Both the position numbers and the translations under genes were made by a program. This document shows, piece after piece, positions 1 through 5,424 of a stretch of 6,714 nucleotides of DNA (positions are counted from its first letter, which is position 1; every line of letters starts with the position of its first letter). Origin of the DNA: Frankiaceae bacterium (GTDB taxonomy: Bacteria > Actinomycetota > Actinomycetes > Mycobacteriales > SCTD01); contig CANKBT010000173.1 in NCBI GenBank assembly GCA_947479995.1, forward strand, positions 1 to 6,714. The letters run 5' to 3'. The notes under the pieces are model-generated. The model saw only the letters and a list, made by a program, of their open reading frames with translations, made no database searches and was not told where the DNA came from.

Positions 1-170
1 CTGCGCACCCGCAGGCCCTCGACGCCCGGCGTGACGGAGGTGACGGTCGTGCGGAAGAACGCGGGTACGCCGGCGGAGTCACCGCCGTGCGCCGCCGCAG
101 GAGCCGCGCTGAGCACCAGCGCGGAGGAGGTGGCGAGCAGCAGCAGGAAGGCGGCGACGGCGGTGCGCAC
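1..170 (-). CDS. Exported protein of unknown function, N-terminal part (cut by window edge)
   Basis: Only the first 56 codons are in the window; the gene continues past position 1. The translation begins MRTAVAAFLLLLA and has a clear Sec-type signal peptide: basic start, hydrophobic core about residues 5-23, and an AAPAAA-H cleavage region near residue 27. The visible mature part starts HGGDSAGVPAFF and continues with RTTVTSVTPGVEGLRVR. I chose the GTG at 170 because GGAGG lies 10 bases upstream of it and the signal peptide then starts cleanly; in-frame GTGs at 191 and 212 lack such a site. From memory, exported actinobacterial proteins of unknown function with this kind of start (an RTTVTSV-like stretch after the signal) occur beside copC/copD genes. 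That match is recalled, not searched. It lies 155 bases after the cop membrane-protein gene on the same strand, with no hairpin terminator seen between, so it may belong to the same operon. Confidence 0.6.
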   Translation of the reverse strand, partial: MRTAVAAFLLLLATSSALVLSAAPAAAHGGDSAGVPAFFRTTVTSVTPGVEGLRVR

Positions 171-325
171 GGCCGCGCCGCCTCCGGGCACCCGAACCGG
201 CTGCGCCGGCACTCGGGCGGCGCGGTCAGGCGCGTCGCGGGCACGGAGTGGCGTGCGGATGGTGGACGAGGGCAGGGCCAGCACGGCGTCTCCGGGGCAG
301 CAGGGCGAGGCCGACCCGCACCGGA

Positions 326-841
326 TCAGCCGAGGACGATCGCCCTTGACGGAGGTGCGCGGAAGCCGGTCCGCCGTCGCGACAGCGCCCATCCCGACGG
401 CGGGAGCACGCGCTGCAGACCGGTGAGCGGGCGGCGCAGACCGGTGGACGGGAGCGCCAGAGCGGTCGGCGGAGCGACGGCGACGTGAGCGCGGAGCCGG
501 CGGCGCAGCACGAGGACCGCGCGCAGGCCGGCGCCGTACGCCGCGAGGGCGAGGACGTCGGAGCCCACGTGCCTCGCGTCCCACGTCCACGTCGGCAGCC
601 CGTCGAGCAGGCAGGCGACCGCGCCGAGCAGGACGTGCGCGACCACCTGCTCGTGCAGCAGCCGACCGGAGCTGACGGAGCGGGCGCTCCGCCCCGAGGC
701 GACCAGCCCCAGGACCAGAACCGGGCCGACGACCAGGGCGGGCAGCCAAGCCAGGTCGAAGAGCCAGCCGTGCGCGAGCAGGACGAGAGTGGTCTGCGCG
801 GCGGCCACGGCCACGCGCGGCAGAAGTCCCACGGCGCTCAC
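326..841 (-). CDS. Four-helix membrane protein of unknown function, third gene of the cop operon
   Basis: A 171-residue protein I cannot assign to a named family. Its GTG start shares a GTGA overlap with the copD stop, so it is probably translationally coupled to copD. Hydrophobic segments lie at about residues 8-24, 29-48, 66-82 and 93-112, giving four likely membrane helices. The loop between helices 3 and 4 carries W85, W87, D88, H91 and D95, and helix 3 is preceded by H63, E64, Q65 and H69. These are potential metal ligands, but that is inference. After residue 112 the chain becomes an arginine-rich, proline-containing tail of about 60 residues, probably cytoplasmic and possibly disordered. 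No signal peptide cleavage site is evident. The position after copC and copD suggests a role in copper transport or in assembling the CopD complex. The reading frame is supported by the overlap and the hydrophobic pattern; the function is not. Confidence 0.75.
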   Translation of the reverse strand: MSAVGLLPRVAVAAAQTTLVLLAHGWLFDLAWLPALVVGPVLVLGLVASGRSARSVSSGRLLHEQVVAHVLLGAVACLLDGLPTWTWDARHVGSDVLALAAYGAGLRAVLVLRRRLRAHVAVAPPTALALPSTGLRRPLTGLQRVLPPSGWALSRRRTGFRAPPSRAIVLG

Positions 842-2727
842 GACGACATCATGGCGCGCTGGTGGCCGCGCGTCCTGCCAGCGACTCCAGCGAGGCCGAG
901 CAGGGCACCGACGGCGAGGACGACGACTGCCGCCTGCTCCTGCCCACGCGCCAGGTCAGCACCGGGGACCTGCAGCGCCAGGAACCACTCGGGGGCGAGC
1001 AGGCCACCCCGCCACAGCCCCGCTGCGACGACCAGGTGCACGGCGGCCGCACCGAGCAGCAGCGGACGGGAGCGGTGGGTGAAGACGACGCGCTGCCACA
1101 GGACCAGACCGCCGGCCAGCGCGGCGAGGGCCCCCAGCAGGTGCACCCAGTGCGCGCGCGTGCTCGTGCCGAACAGCGGAGGCAGGTAGACCGCCCACAC
1201 CAGCAGGCCGTAGCACAGCACCGCGACGGCGGGGTGGCGGACGGCAGCGGCGACAGGGTGGTCCGCGGCCGTGCTCACCAGCTCACGCAGCCCGTGAGCC
1301 TCGCCGGCCGCAGCGGTCGGCAGGGTCCGCGTGGCCAGCGCCACGGGTGCCCCGGCGACGAGCAGCGCAGGAGCCACCAGGGCCAGGGCGAGGTGCTGGC
1401 CGACGTGCACCTGGAGCACGGCCATGGCGTAGGTGGCCGGGCCGCCAGCGAGGGCGAACGCCGTCACGGTGAGGCCGCAGGCGAAGCATGCGGTGCGCAC
1501 GCGCGGCCAGGCGTGACCCTGCGCGCGCAGCGACCGCACGCCGTGCGCGTAGGCGACGCCAGCCGCGGCGACGAGCAGGAGCACCAGGACGTCGAGCCGC
1601 CATGCGGTGAGCAGCCCGGCCAGGTCAGGTCTGGGGACGTCGTAGCCGAGCTCCACCGCGCTGCTGCTGGCGGTCGTCGCCACCTCGTCGGCAGGTGGCT
1701 CGGTGCGCGACAGTGCGACGGCGGTGCCGAAGGCCACGGCCATCAGCAGCACCTCGCCGCCGCACAGGCGCCAGAGGCTCCGGTCGTCACCACGGGCGAG
1801 GGCAGGCAGCGCGCGCGCCCGGTGCCACGCGCCCGCGCCGCCCAGGGCGACCAGCATGCTGGACTTCAGCGCCACCTCACGCCCGTACGCGCTCGACCAG
1901 AGGTCAGACGGAGCGCTCAGGCGGGTGAGGGCGTTGGCGACGCCCGACAGGGCGACGGCGATGAAGGCCCACAGGGCCAGCGAGCTGAAGCGCTCGACCA
2001 GCCCGGGAGCGGCGTGCCCGGCACGGCGCCCGTGCAGGAGCAGAGCCGCCAGCCCGCCGGTCCAGAGCGACACGGCGACGACGTGCACGACCAGGCTGGA
2101 GGTGGCCAGGTCGTGGTCCCGCCCACCGGCGGCGTGGCCTGTCAGCGCGAACGGCAGCGTCGTCACGACGGCCAGCAGCAGGGCGGTCACCGCTCCGGCG
2201 CGCGACAGTGCCGTCCGTGCCGCGGCGGCGACGGTCAGCGCGAGCGCGCAGGAGACCAGGGCGGCCCGGCCGTCGGGGAACGACCGCAGGTAGCTCACCA
2301 GGACCTCGGCCGAGGCGATCTCGCCCAGCGGCGCGCCGATGACGTCCGACATCTGCAGCAGCAGGACCGCGAGCGAGGCGACGGCCGCGACGCAGGCGGC
2401 TCGCCAGGCGGTGCGCAGGCCACGGTGCCCCGCGGGGGAGAGCTCGTCGCCCGGCCCGGGCGCCAGCACTGCCGCCAGCAGCGCACCGCCGACGGCCAGC
2501 GCGGCGCTGAGGTCGAGCAGCAGGGTCGCCAGCGGCAACCCCCACCCCGTCAGGGCTCCGGGGGTCGGCAGCCCGGGAGCGACCACCTCGGGTCCCTCGC
2601 CCGTAGCGGCGAGCAGGGCCACCAGGGCTGCGGCCGAGGCGAGGGTACCGACAGCCAGCAGCGGGACGGCGCTGCGGGGTCGCCGTGCAGGCCGCGCGAC
2701 CGGGGGCCGGGCGGCGGTGGTCGTCAC
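838..2727 (-). CDS. copD: CopD copper transport protein fused to a CtaG-like cytochrome oxidase assembly domain
   Basis: A 629-residue polytopic membrane protein with roughly a dozen or more hydrophobic segments. The N-terminal half is CopD-like: H198 in the LTGHAAGG segment, H215 and W222 in the helix HVVAVSLWTGGLAALLL, then a stretch at about 246-340 matching the CopD domain (SGVANALTRL, YGREVALKSSMLVALG). From about residue 375 it matches the caa3-type CtaG family: VHVGQHLALALVAPALLVAGAP with H441 and H445, and later H526 and H529 near a YLPPLFG segment. CopD members move copper across the inner membrane; CtaG members help deliver copper to cytochrome oxidase. This fusion is common in actinobacteria. 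A CxxC pair (C414, C417) sits in a predicted helix of the second half. The GTG start overlaps the copC stop as GTGA, fixing the start and implying coupled translation. The direction of copper movement cannot be read from the sequence. Confidence 0.93.
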   Translation of the reverse strand: MTTTAARPPVARPARRPRSAVPLLAVGTLASAAALVALLAATGEGPEVVAPGLPTPGALTGWGLPLATLLLDLSAALAVGGALLAAVLAPGPGDELSPAGHRGLRTAWRAACVAAVASLAVLLLQMSDVIGAPLGEIASAEVLVSYLRSFPDGRAALVSCALALTVAAAARTALSRAGAVTALLLAVVTTLPFALTGHAAGGRDHDLATSSLVVHVVAVSLWTGGLAALLLHGRRAGHAAPGLVERFSSLALWAFIAVALSGVANALTRLSAPSDLWSSAYGREVALKSSMLVALGGAGAWHRARALPALARGDDRSLWRLCGGEVLLMAVAFGTAVALSRTEPPADEVATTASSSAVELGYDVPRPDLAGLLTAWRLDVLVLLLVAAAGVAYAHGVRSLRAQGHAWPRVRTACFACGLTVTAFALAGGPATYAMAVLQVHVGQHLALALVAPALLVAGAPVALATRTLPTAAAGEAHGLRELVSTAADHPVAAAVRHPAVAVLCYGLLVWAVYLPPLFGTSTRAHWVHLLGALAALAGGLVLWQRVVFTHRSRPLLLGAAAVHLVVAAGLWRGGLLAPEWFLALQVPGADLARGQEQAAVVVLAVGALLGLAGVAGRTRGHQRAMMSS

Positions 2728-3326
2728 CGCTGCTCGGCCTGTCGCACACGGCGGACGGCGAAGGAGGCGAGCAGGGCGAAGGGCACGAGCACCACGGCGA
2801 CGACCAGGAACAGCAGTGCGTTCTCACCGGCGGTGCGCGGCGCGCCCTCGCCGGCGCCGGCGTCCTCCGCCGGTCCCGGCGCCGCGGTCGGGTCCGGCTG
2901 GGGAGCCGGCGCCGGTCGTGCCGCCTGGTCCGCCGTCGTGACGGTGAAGGCGATGCGGCCCGTGATCGGGTGGCCGTCGGAGGAGACGACGCGGTAGTCC
3001 GCCGTCCAGGTCCCGGCCGGCCCGGCCGACACCGCTTGGCGGACGTCGGTGCCGCTCACGGCGGCCTCCCCGGCGGAACGCATCTGACCGTCAGGCCCGG
3101 TCACCACCACGGTGGAGAAGTCCTCGGCCACGGCCGCGTCGAACTGCAGCTGGACGGCGGTCGGGACGTCGGTCGTGGCCCCGTCGGCGGGGGTGCTGGT
3201 CACCAGCCGGTCGTGAGCGGCCGCAGGCGCAGCGGCGGAGCCCACGACGAGGGCGACGAGCAACAGCGCGGCCGAGGCGGAGCTGACCAGGCGGCCCACG
3301 GTCGCGGCCCTCATCGCGGTGCTCAT
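2724..3326 (-). CDS. copC: CopC-type Cu(II)-binding protein with C-terminal membrane anchor
   Basis: A 200-residue secreted copper-binding protein. A signal peptide (core about residues 17-31) ends in PAAA, so cleavage would expose H38 as the mature N-terminus. The CopC domain spans about 38-129 and keeps the expected Cu(II) ligands: the N-terminal His plus D117 and H119 in SSDGHPITG (mature positions 80 and 82). A proline/alanine-rich linker (about 132-163) leads to one C-terminal helix (about 169-190) followed by a basic cytoplasmic tail, so the protein is tethered to the outer face of the membrane. I chose the ATG at 3326 because GAGG lies 4 bases upstream within GAGGCGAGGACCG and the signal peptide follows; the in-frame ATG at 3314 has no such site. 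The frame stays open far upstream through the divergent gene, which is a GC artefact. It probably passes Cu(II) to CopD, encoded directly downstream with a 4-base overlap. Confidence 0.94.
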   Translation of the reverse strand: MSTAMRAATVGRLVSSASAALLLVALVVGSAAAPAAAHDRLVTSTPADGATTDVPTAVQLQFDAAVAEDFSTVVVTGPDGQMRSAGEAAVSGTDVRQAVSAGPAGTWTADYRVVSSDGHPITGRIAFTVTTADQAARPAPAPQPDPTAAPGPAEDAGAGEGAPRTAGENALLFLVVAVVLVPFALLASFAVRRVRQAEQR

Positions 3327-3364
3327 GTCGGTCCTCGCCTCACACGGTGGCTGCGTCGCCCGCC

Positions 3365-3387
3365 AGGCTAGGCGAGCCGGGGCTCGC
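3365..3387 (-). promoter_or_regulatory. Candidate copC promoter with inverted repeat upstream of the -10 box
   Basis: On the minus strand a TAGCCT hexamer (3370-3365) fits the actinobacterial TANNNT -10 pattern and would give a leader of about 30 bases ending in the copC ribosome site. Directly upstream, 3372-3387 is a perfect inverted repeat, GCGAGCC-gg-GGCTCGC, with 7-bp arms. It fills the space where the -10/-35 spacer should be, so a bound regulator would control the operon. No good -35 hexamer is visible. In DNA this GC-rich, a 7-bp-arm repeat can arise by chance, so the operator reading is tentative. It does not look like the GGGTA-type sites bound by CsoR. Confidence 0.4.
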
Positions 3388-3424
3388 GATCCTGCCGGCG
3401 TGAGCGGGCCGCGCGCGGCTCGCG

Positions 3425-3437
3425 CACACTGGACGGC
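3425..3437 (+). promoter_or_regulatory. Possible leaderless promoter of the DUF305 gene
   Basis: CACACT (3425-3430) lies 7 bases before the ATG at 3438 and partly fits TANNNT (A in position 2, T in position 6, but not the first T). No Shine-Dalgarno sequence stands before this ATG, so transcription may begin at or near the start codon. The match is weak and no -35 box is clear. Confidence 0.22.
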
Positions 3438-4151
3438 ATGGAAGCGCGCGAGCCGGTCGTCGACGACCGCCCCGAGGACTTCGTCGAGGATCGGGGCGGC
3501 GCCCGCTGGCGATGGCTGGTCTTCCCCCTCGCCCTGCTCGCCTTCGTGGCGGGCTTCGCGCTGGCGCCGCTGACGCCCTTCGGGGACCGGGTGCCGGACG
3601 AGGGCTCGGTCGAGGCCGGCTTCGCCCGTGACATGCGCGCCCACCACGACCAGGCCGTCGCCATGTCCCTGATCGCCTACCGCAGCGCCGCGACACCGCA
3701 GGTGCGGGCGCTGGCGCAGGACGTGCTCATCACGCAGCAGAGCCAGGCCGGAGCCATGGGCGGGTGGCTCGCCGACTGGGGGCTGCCGGCGCAGGGCCCG
3801 ACACCGCGCATGGCGTGGATGACCGGCGGTCACGAGGGCGGGCACGCCGGGGATGAGCACGAGCTCCGGCCCGACGGCCGGATGCCCGGCATGGCCAGCG
3901 CCGATCAGTTGCAAGCGCTGCGCGATGCGCGGGGCGAGGACGTCGACCGCCTGTACCTGTCGCTGCTCATCACCCACCACCGCGGCGCGCTGCCGATGGC
4001 GCAGGAGGCGGTCGAGCGCAGTGACCGCCCGGTCGTCGTCGCGCTCGCCCGGAGCATCTACGACTCCCAGTCGGCCGAGCTGGAGGTCCTGCGCACCGAC
4101 CTGCTCGCCTTGGGAGGCGAGGTCCCGCCGGACTCGGCCACCACCGCCTGA
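3438..4151 (+). CDS. Membrane-anchored DUF305 family protein, likely copper-binding
   Basis: A 237-residue protein. Residues 1-24 are acidic then basic and cytoplasmic; 25-45 form one hydrophobic helix without an obvious cleavage site, so it is probably anchored with the rest outside. The DUF305 domain covers about 57-228 and shows both hallmark motifs: D65-M-R-A-H69-H70-D-Q-A-V-A-M76 and H180-H181-R-G-A-L-P-M187. DUF305 proteins are ferritin-like helical bundles; a cyanobacterial member, CopM, binds copper in the periplasm. Between the two motifs lies a Met/His-rich stretch (M125, M128, H132, H136, H141, M149, M152), a plausible extra set of soft-metal ligands. It is divergent from copC across 111 bases, supporting a copper role, perhaps as an extracytoplasmic copper buffer. 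There is no Shine-Dalgarno site before the ATG, but the protein starts sensibly there. Family assignment is firm; copper binding is inference from family and neighbours. Confidence 0.9.
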   Translation: MEAREPVVDDRPEDFVEDRGGARWRWLVFPLALLAFVAGFALAPLTPFGDRVPDEGSVEAGFARDMRAHHDQAVAMSLIAYRSAATPQVRALAQDVLITQQSQAGAMGGWLADWGLPAQGPTPRMAWMTGGHEGGHAGDEHELRPDGRMPGMASADQLQALRDARGEDVDRLYLSLLITHHRGALPMAQEAVERSDRPVVVALARSIYDSQSAELEVLRTDLLALGGEVPPDSATTA

Positions 4152-4155
4152 CGCT

Positions 4156-4170
4156 CCGCGTCGCACGCGG
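4156..4170 (+). terminator. Short hairpin after the DUF305 gene
   Basis: CCGCGT-cgc-ACGCGG forms a perfect 6-bp stem with a 3-base loop, starting 5 bases after the DUF305 stop codon. There is no T run after it. It could be a weak terminator or mRNA-end hairpin between DUF305 and the small downstream gene, or a chance feature of GC-rich DNA. Confidence 0.25.
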
Positions 4171-4195
4171 CGCCGTGAACTGCAAGGTTGAGCAC

Positions 4196-4420
4196 GTGGA
4201 CACCAGTGCCGACGGCGCGTCGAGCGAGTCCGAGCTCGTCACGCCGGCGCCGAGCACCTACCAGCCGATGCCCGGCCCGTCGTACCAGTCCTGGTGGCCG
4301 CTGGTCGGGGGCGTCCTGCTCATGGTCGTGCTGCTCGGAGGCACCTTGGCCTTCAGCCTCCTGGGAGATGGCCAGCCGCAGCCGACGCCCAGCCCGGCGA
4401 CCTCGTCGACTGCTCCCTAG
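4196..4420 (+). CDS. Small single-helix membrane protein, function unknown
   Basis: A 74-residue protein with no family that I recognise. The N-terminal part (1-33) is rich in Ser, Glu, Pro and Tyr; residues 34-56 form one strong hydrophobic helix starting at W33-W34-P35; the C-terminal tail (57-74) is Pro/Ser/Thr-rich with QPQPTPSP. The topology is probably N-in with a short extracytoplasmic tail, though few charges flank the helix. I chose the GTG at 4196 because AAGG lies 6 bases upstream; an in-frame GTG at 4175 would add 7 residues but has no ribosome site and abuts a hairpin. It begins 44 bases after the DUF305 gene on the same strand, so it may be co-transcribed and could be a partner of that protein, but no motif shows this. 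Its TAG stop overlaps the stop of the convergent hydrolase gene. Confidence 0.6.
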   Translation: MDTSADGASSESELVTPAPSTYQPMPGPSYQSWWPLVGGVLLMVVLLGGTLAFSLLGDGQPQPTPSPATSSTAP

Positions 4421-5370
4421 GGCCTCGCGGCCAGCTCCAGCGTCTCGGCGAGCGCGGCGCGCAGCTGGTCCAGCCCGGGCTGCTCGACCGGCAGGTGGCC
4501 GGCGCGTTCGAGCAGGACGACGCGGGTGTCGGCGGCGATCCGGCGCGCGAAGTCGACGCTGAGCGCCGGCGGCGTCCAGGTGTCGGCGGCCGGCTGCACA
4601 AGCAGGACGGGGCAGGCCCGGAACTGCTCCGGCTCGACGGCCGGCGCGCTGCGGGTCCAGTCGACGAAGAAGCCGAGCGGCACCCGTCCGCCCCCGCCCT
4701 GCGCGTCGGCGGCGCAGGCGGCGACCACGGCCGGGTCGGCGCTCATGCGCGACAGCCGGGTCAGCCAGCGCACCGGCACCCGCAGCCCGAGCAGCCGCCG
4801 CGGCAGCAGCGCTGCGAGCCCGGCGGTCTCGGCGAGCAGCGCCGTGCGGGCGGCGGCACGGCGCACGGCGGGCACGCGCGGGTCGAGCAGGTTGCTGGCC
4901 ACGACCGCGGCGGCGTGCGCGCGCGGGTCGGCCGCCGCGTCGTACGCCAGGCGACCGCCGACGCTCAGCCCCAGCAGCACGACCGGCCGGCCGGCGGCGC
5001 CCTCGGCGGCCGCGGCGTCGACGGCGACGCGCACCCAGTCGGCGTAGCGGACGCGCCACGGCGCCGGGACCCGGGTCAGCCCGAACAGCGGGAGGTCCGG
5101 GGCGACCGCGTCCCAGCCCAGCGCGTTCACCGCGCGGGCGAGCGGGCCGAGCAGGCGCCCGTGCCCGCCGGCGCCGTGCAGCAGCACGACGGTGCCGCGC
5201 GGTGCGGCCACCCGCCAGGCGTCGACGTGCACGTCGTAGCCGCCCCAGGGCTCCCACACCTCGACCGGCCGGGCGGCCTCGGCGACGCGCAGGTCGGGCG
5301 GGAAGAAGCGCTGGTAGGCCCGCCAGCCGTCCACGTCGTCGTAGGAGCGCCGCCCGGTGGTGGTCGTCAT
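4417..5370 (-). CDS. Alpha/beta hydrolase
   Basis: A 317-residue soluble enzyme of the alpha/beta hydrolase fold. The elements appear in order: strand and oxyanion turn VVLLHGAGGHG (H65-G66), the APDLPLFG segment (about 90-97), the nucleophile elbow G-L-S136-V-G, the acid candidate D263 in PAADTWTPP, and the catalytic H292 in AGHLPVEQP. A variable lid region lies about 165-245. No signal peptide or membrane segment is seen, so it should act in the cytoplasm. The substrate cannot be deduced. The ATG at 5370 fits best: no Shine-Dalgarno site precedes it, but a TANNNT box ends 7 bases before it, as in leaderless genes. An in-frame ATG at 5391 would sit inside the palindrome and is less likely. 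It is divergent from the CDF/ArsR operon across 54 bases and may share its regulator. Confidence 0.9.
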   Translation of the reverse strand: MTTTTGRRSYDDVDGWRAYQRFFPPDLRVAEAARPVEVWEPWGGYDVHVDAWRVAAPRGTVVLLHGAGGHGRLLGPLARAVNALGWDAVAPDLPLFGLTRVPAPWRVRYADWVRVAVDAAAAEGAAGRPVVLLGLSVGGRLAYDAAADPRAHAAAVVASNLLDPRVPAVRRAAARTALLAETAGLAALLPRRLLGLRVPVRWLTRLSRMSADPAVVAACAADAQGGGGRVPLGFFVDWTRSAPAVEPEQFRACPVLLVQPAADTWTPPALSVDFARRIAADTRVVLLERAGHLPVEQPGLDQLRAALAETLELAARP

Positions 5371-5377
5371 GGCGCGG

Positions 5378-5383
5378 AAGGTA
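5378..5383 (-). promoter_or_regulatory. -10 box of the hydrolase gene (leaderless promoter)
   Basis: Read on the minus strand the hexamer is TACCTT, a full match to TANNNT, followed by exactly 7 bases and then the ATG at 5370. That spacing places transcription start at or next to the start codon, matching the lack of a ribosome-binding site. Its first three bases lie in the 18-bp palindrome, so a protein bound there should block it. No clear -35 hexamer is visible. Confidence 0.45.
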
Positions 5384-5398
5384 CAGCACATGCTGTAC
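5381..5398. promoter_or_regulatory. 18-bp perfect palindrome, candidate ArsR/CmtR-type operator
   Basis: GTACAGCA-ca-TGCTGTAC is an inverted repeat with perfect 8-bp arms and a 2-base centre, in the 54-base gap between the hydrolase gene and the CDF/ArsR operon. It is more AT-rich than its surroundings, which makes a chance palindrome of this length less likely. It overlaps the hydrolase -10 box and ends 26 bases before the CDF start codon. ArsR-family dimers bind imperfect 8-bp to 12-bp-arm inverted repeats near their own promoters, and such a repressor is the second gene of the plus-strand operon, so it is the natural candidate to bind here. The binding partner is inference. Confidence 0.65.
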
Positions 5399-5413
5399 TC
5401 ATTCCTCGTCGTC

Positions 5414-5420
5414 GAGGAGG
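5414..5420 (+). promoter_or_regulatory. Strong ribosome-binding site of the CDF gene
   Basis: GAGGAGG ends 4 bases before the ATG at 5425. It is among the best Shine-Dalgarno matches in the window and fixes the start of the CDF gene although its frame stays open more than 1 kb upstream. Confidence 0.8.
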
Positions 5421-5424
5421 TCGG

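Noticed and set aside
1851..1862. 12-bp palindrome CCAGCATGCTGG inside copD
   Set aside because: It lies within coding sequence for a conserved helix (KSSMLVALG) and has no promoter nearby. It shares only the GCATGC-like core with the 5381 palindrome.
862..2997. Long plus-strand open frame of about 700 codons opposite copD
   Set aside because: It is antisense to a clear membrane protein. The translation is rich in Gln, Gly, Arg and His with no domain, the usual shadow in GC-rich DNA with G/C third positions.
3408..3419. 12-bp palindrome GCCGCGCGCGGC upstream of the DUF305 gene
   Set aside because: It consists only of alternating G/C blocks, which are expected by chance at this GC content. 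There is no spatial link to a promoter box.
3327..3437. CsoR-type copper operator in front of copC
   Set aside because: I looked for a GGGTA/TACCC-type inverted repeat in this gap and found none.
3327..4166. Upstream extension of the copC frame through the DUF305 gene
   Set aside because: It would bury the signal peptide in the middle of the protein. The ATG at 3326 has a ribosome site and is followed by the signal peptide.
5371..5391. Alternative hydrolase start at the ATG at 5391
   Set aside because: It would add only seven residues, lies inside the palindrome and upstream of the -10 box, and has no ribosome site at normal spacing. It cannot be fully excluded.
4294..5424. Upstream extension of the CDF reading frame
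   Set aside because: The frame stays open through the hydrolase gene on the other strand, but the GAGGAGG site and the family start at 5425 fix the real start. The extension has no domain.
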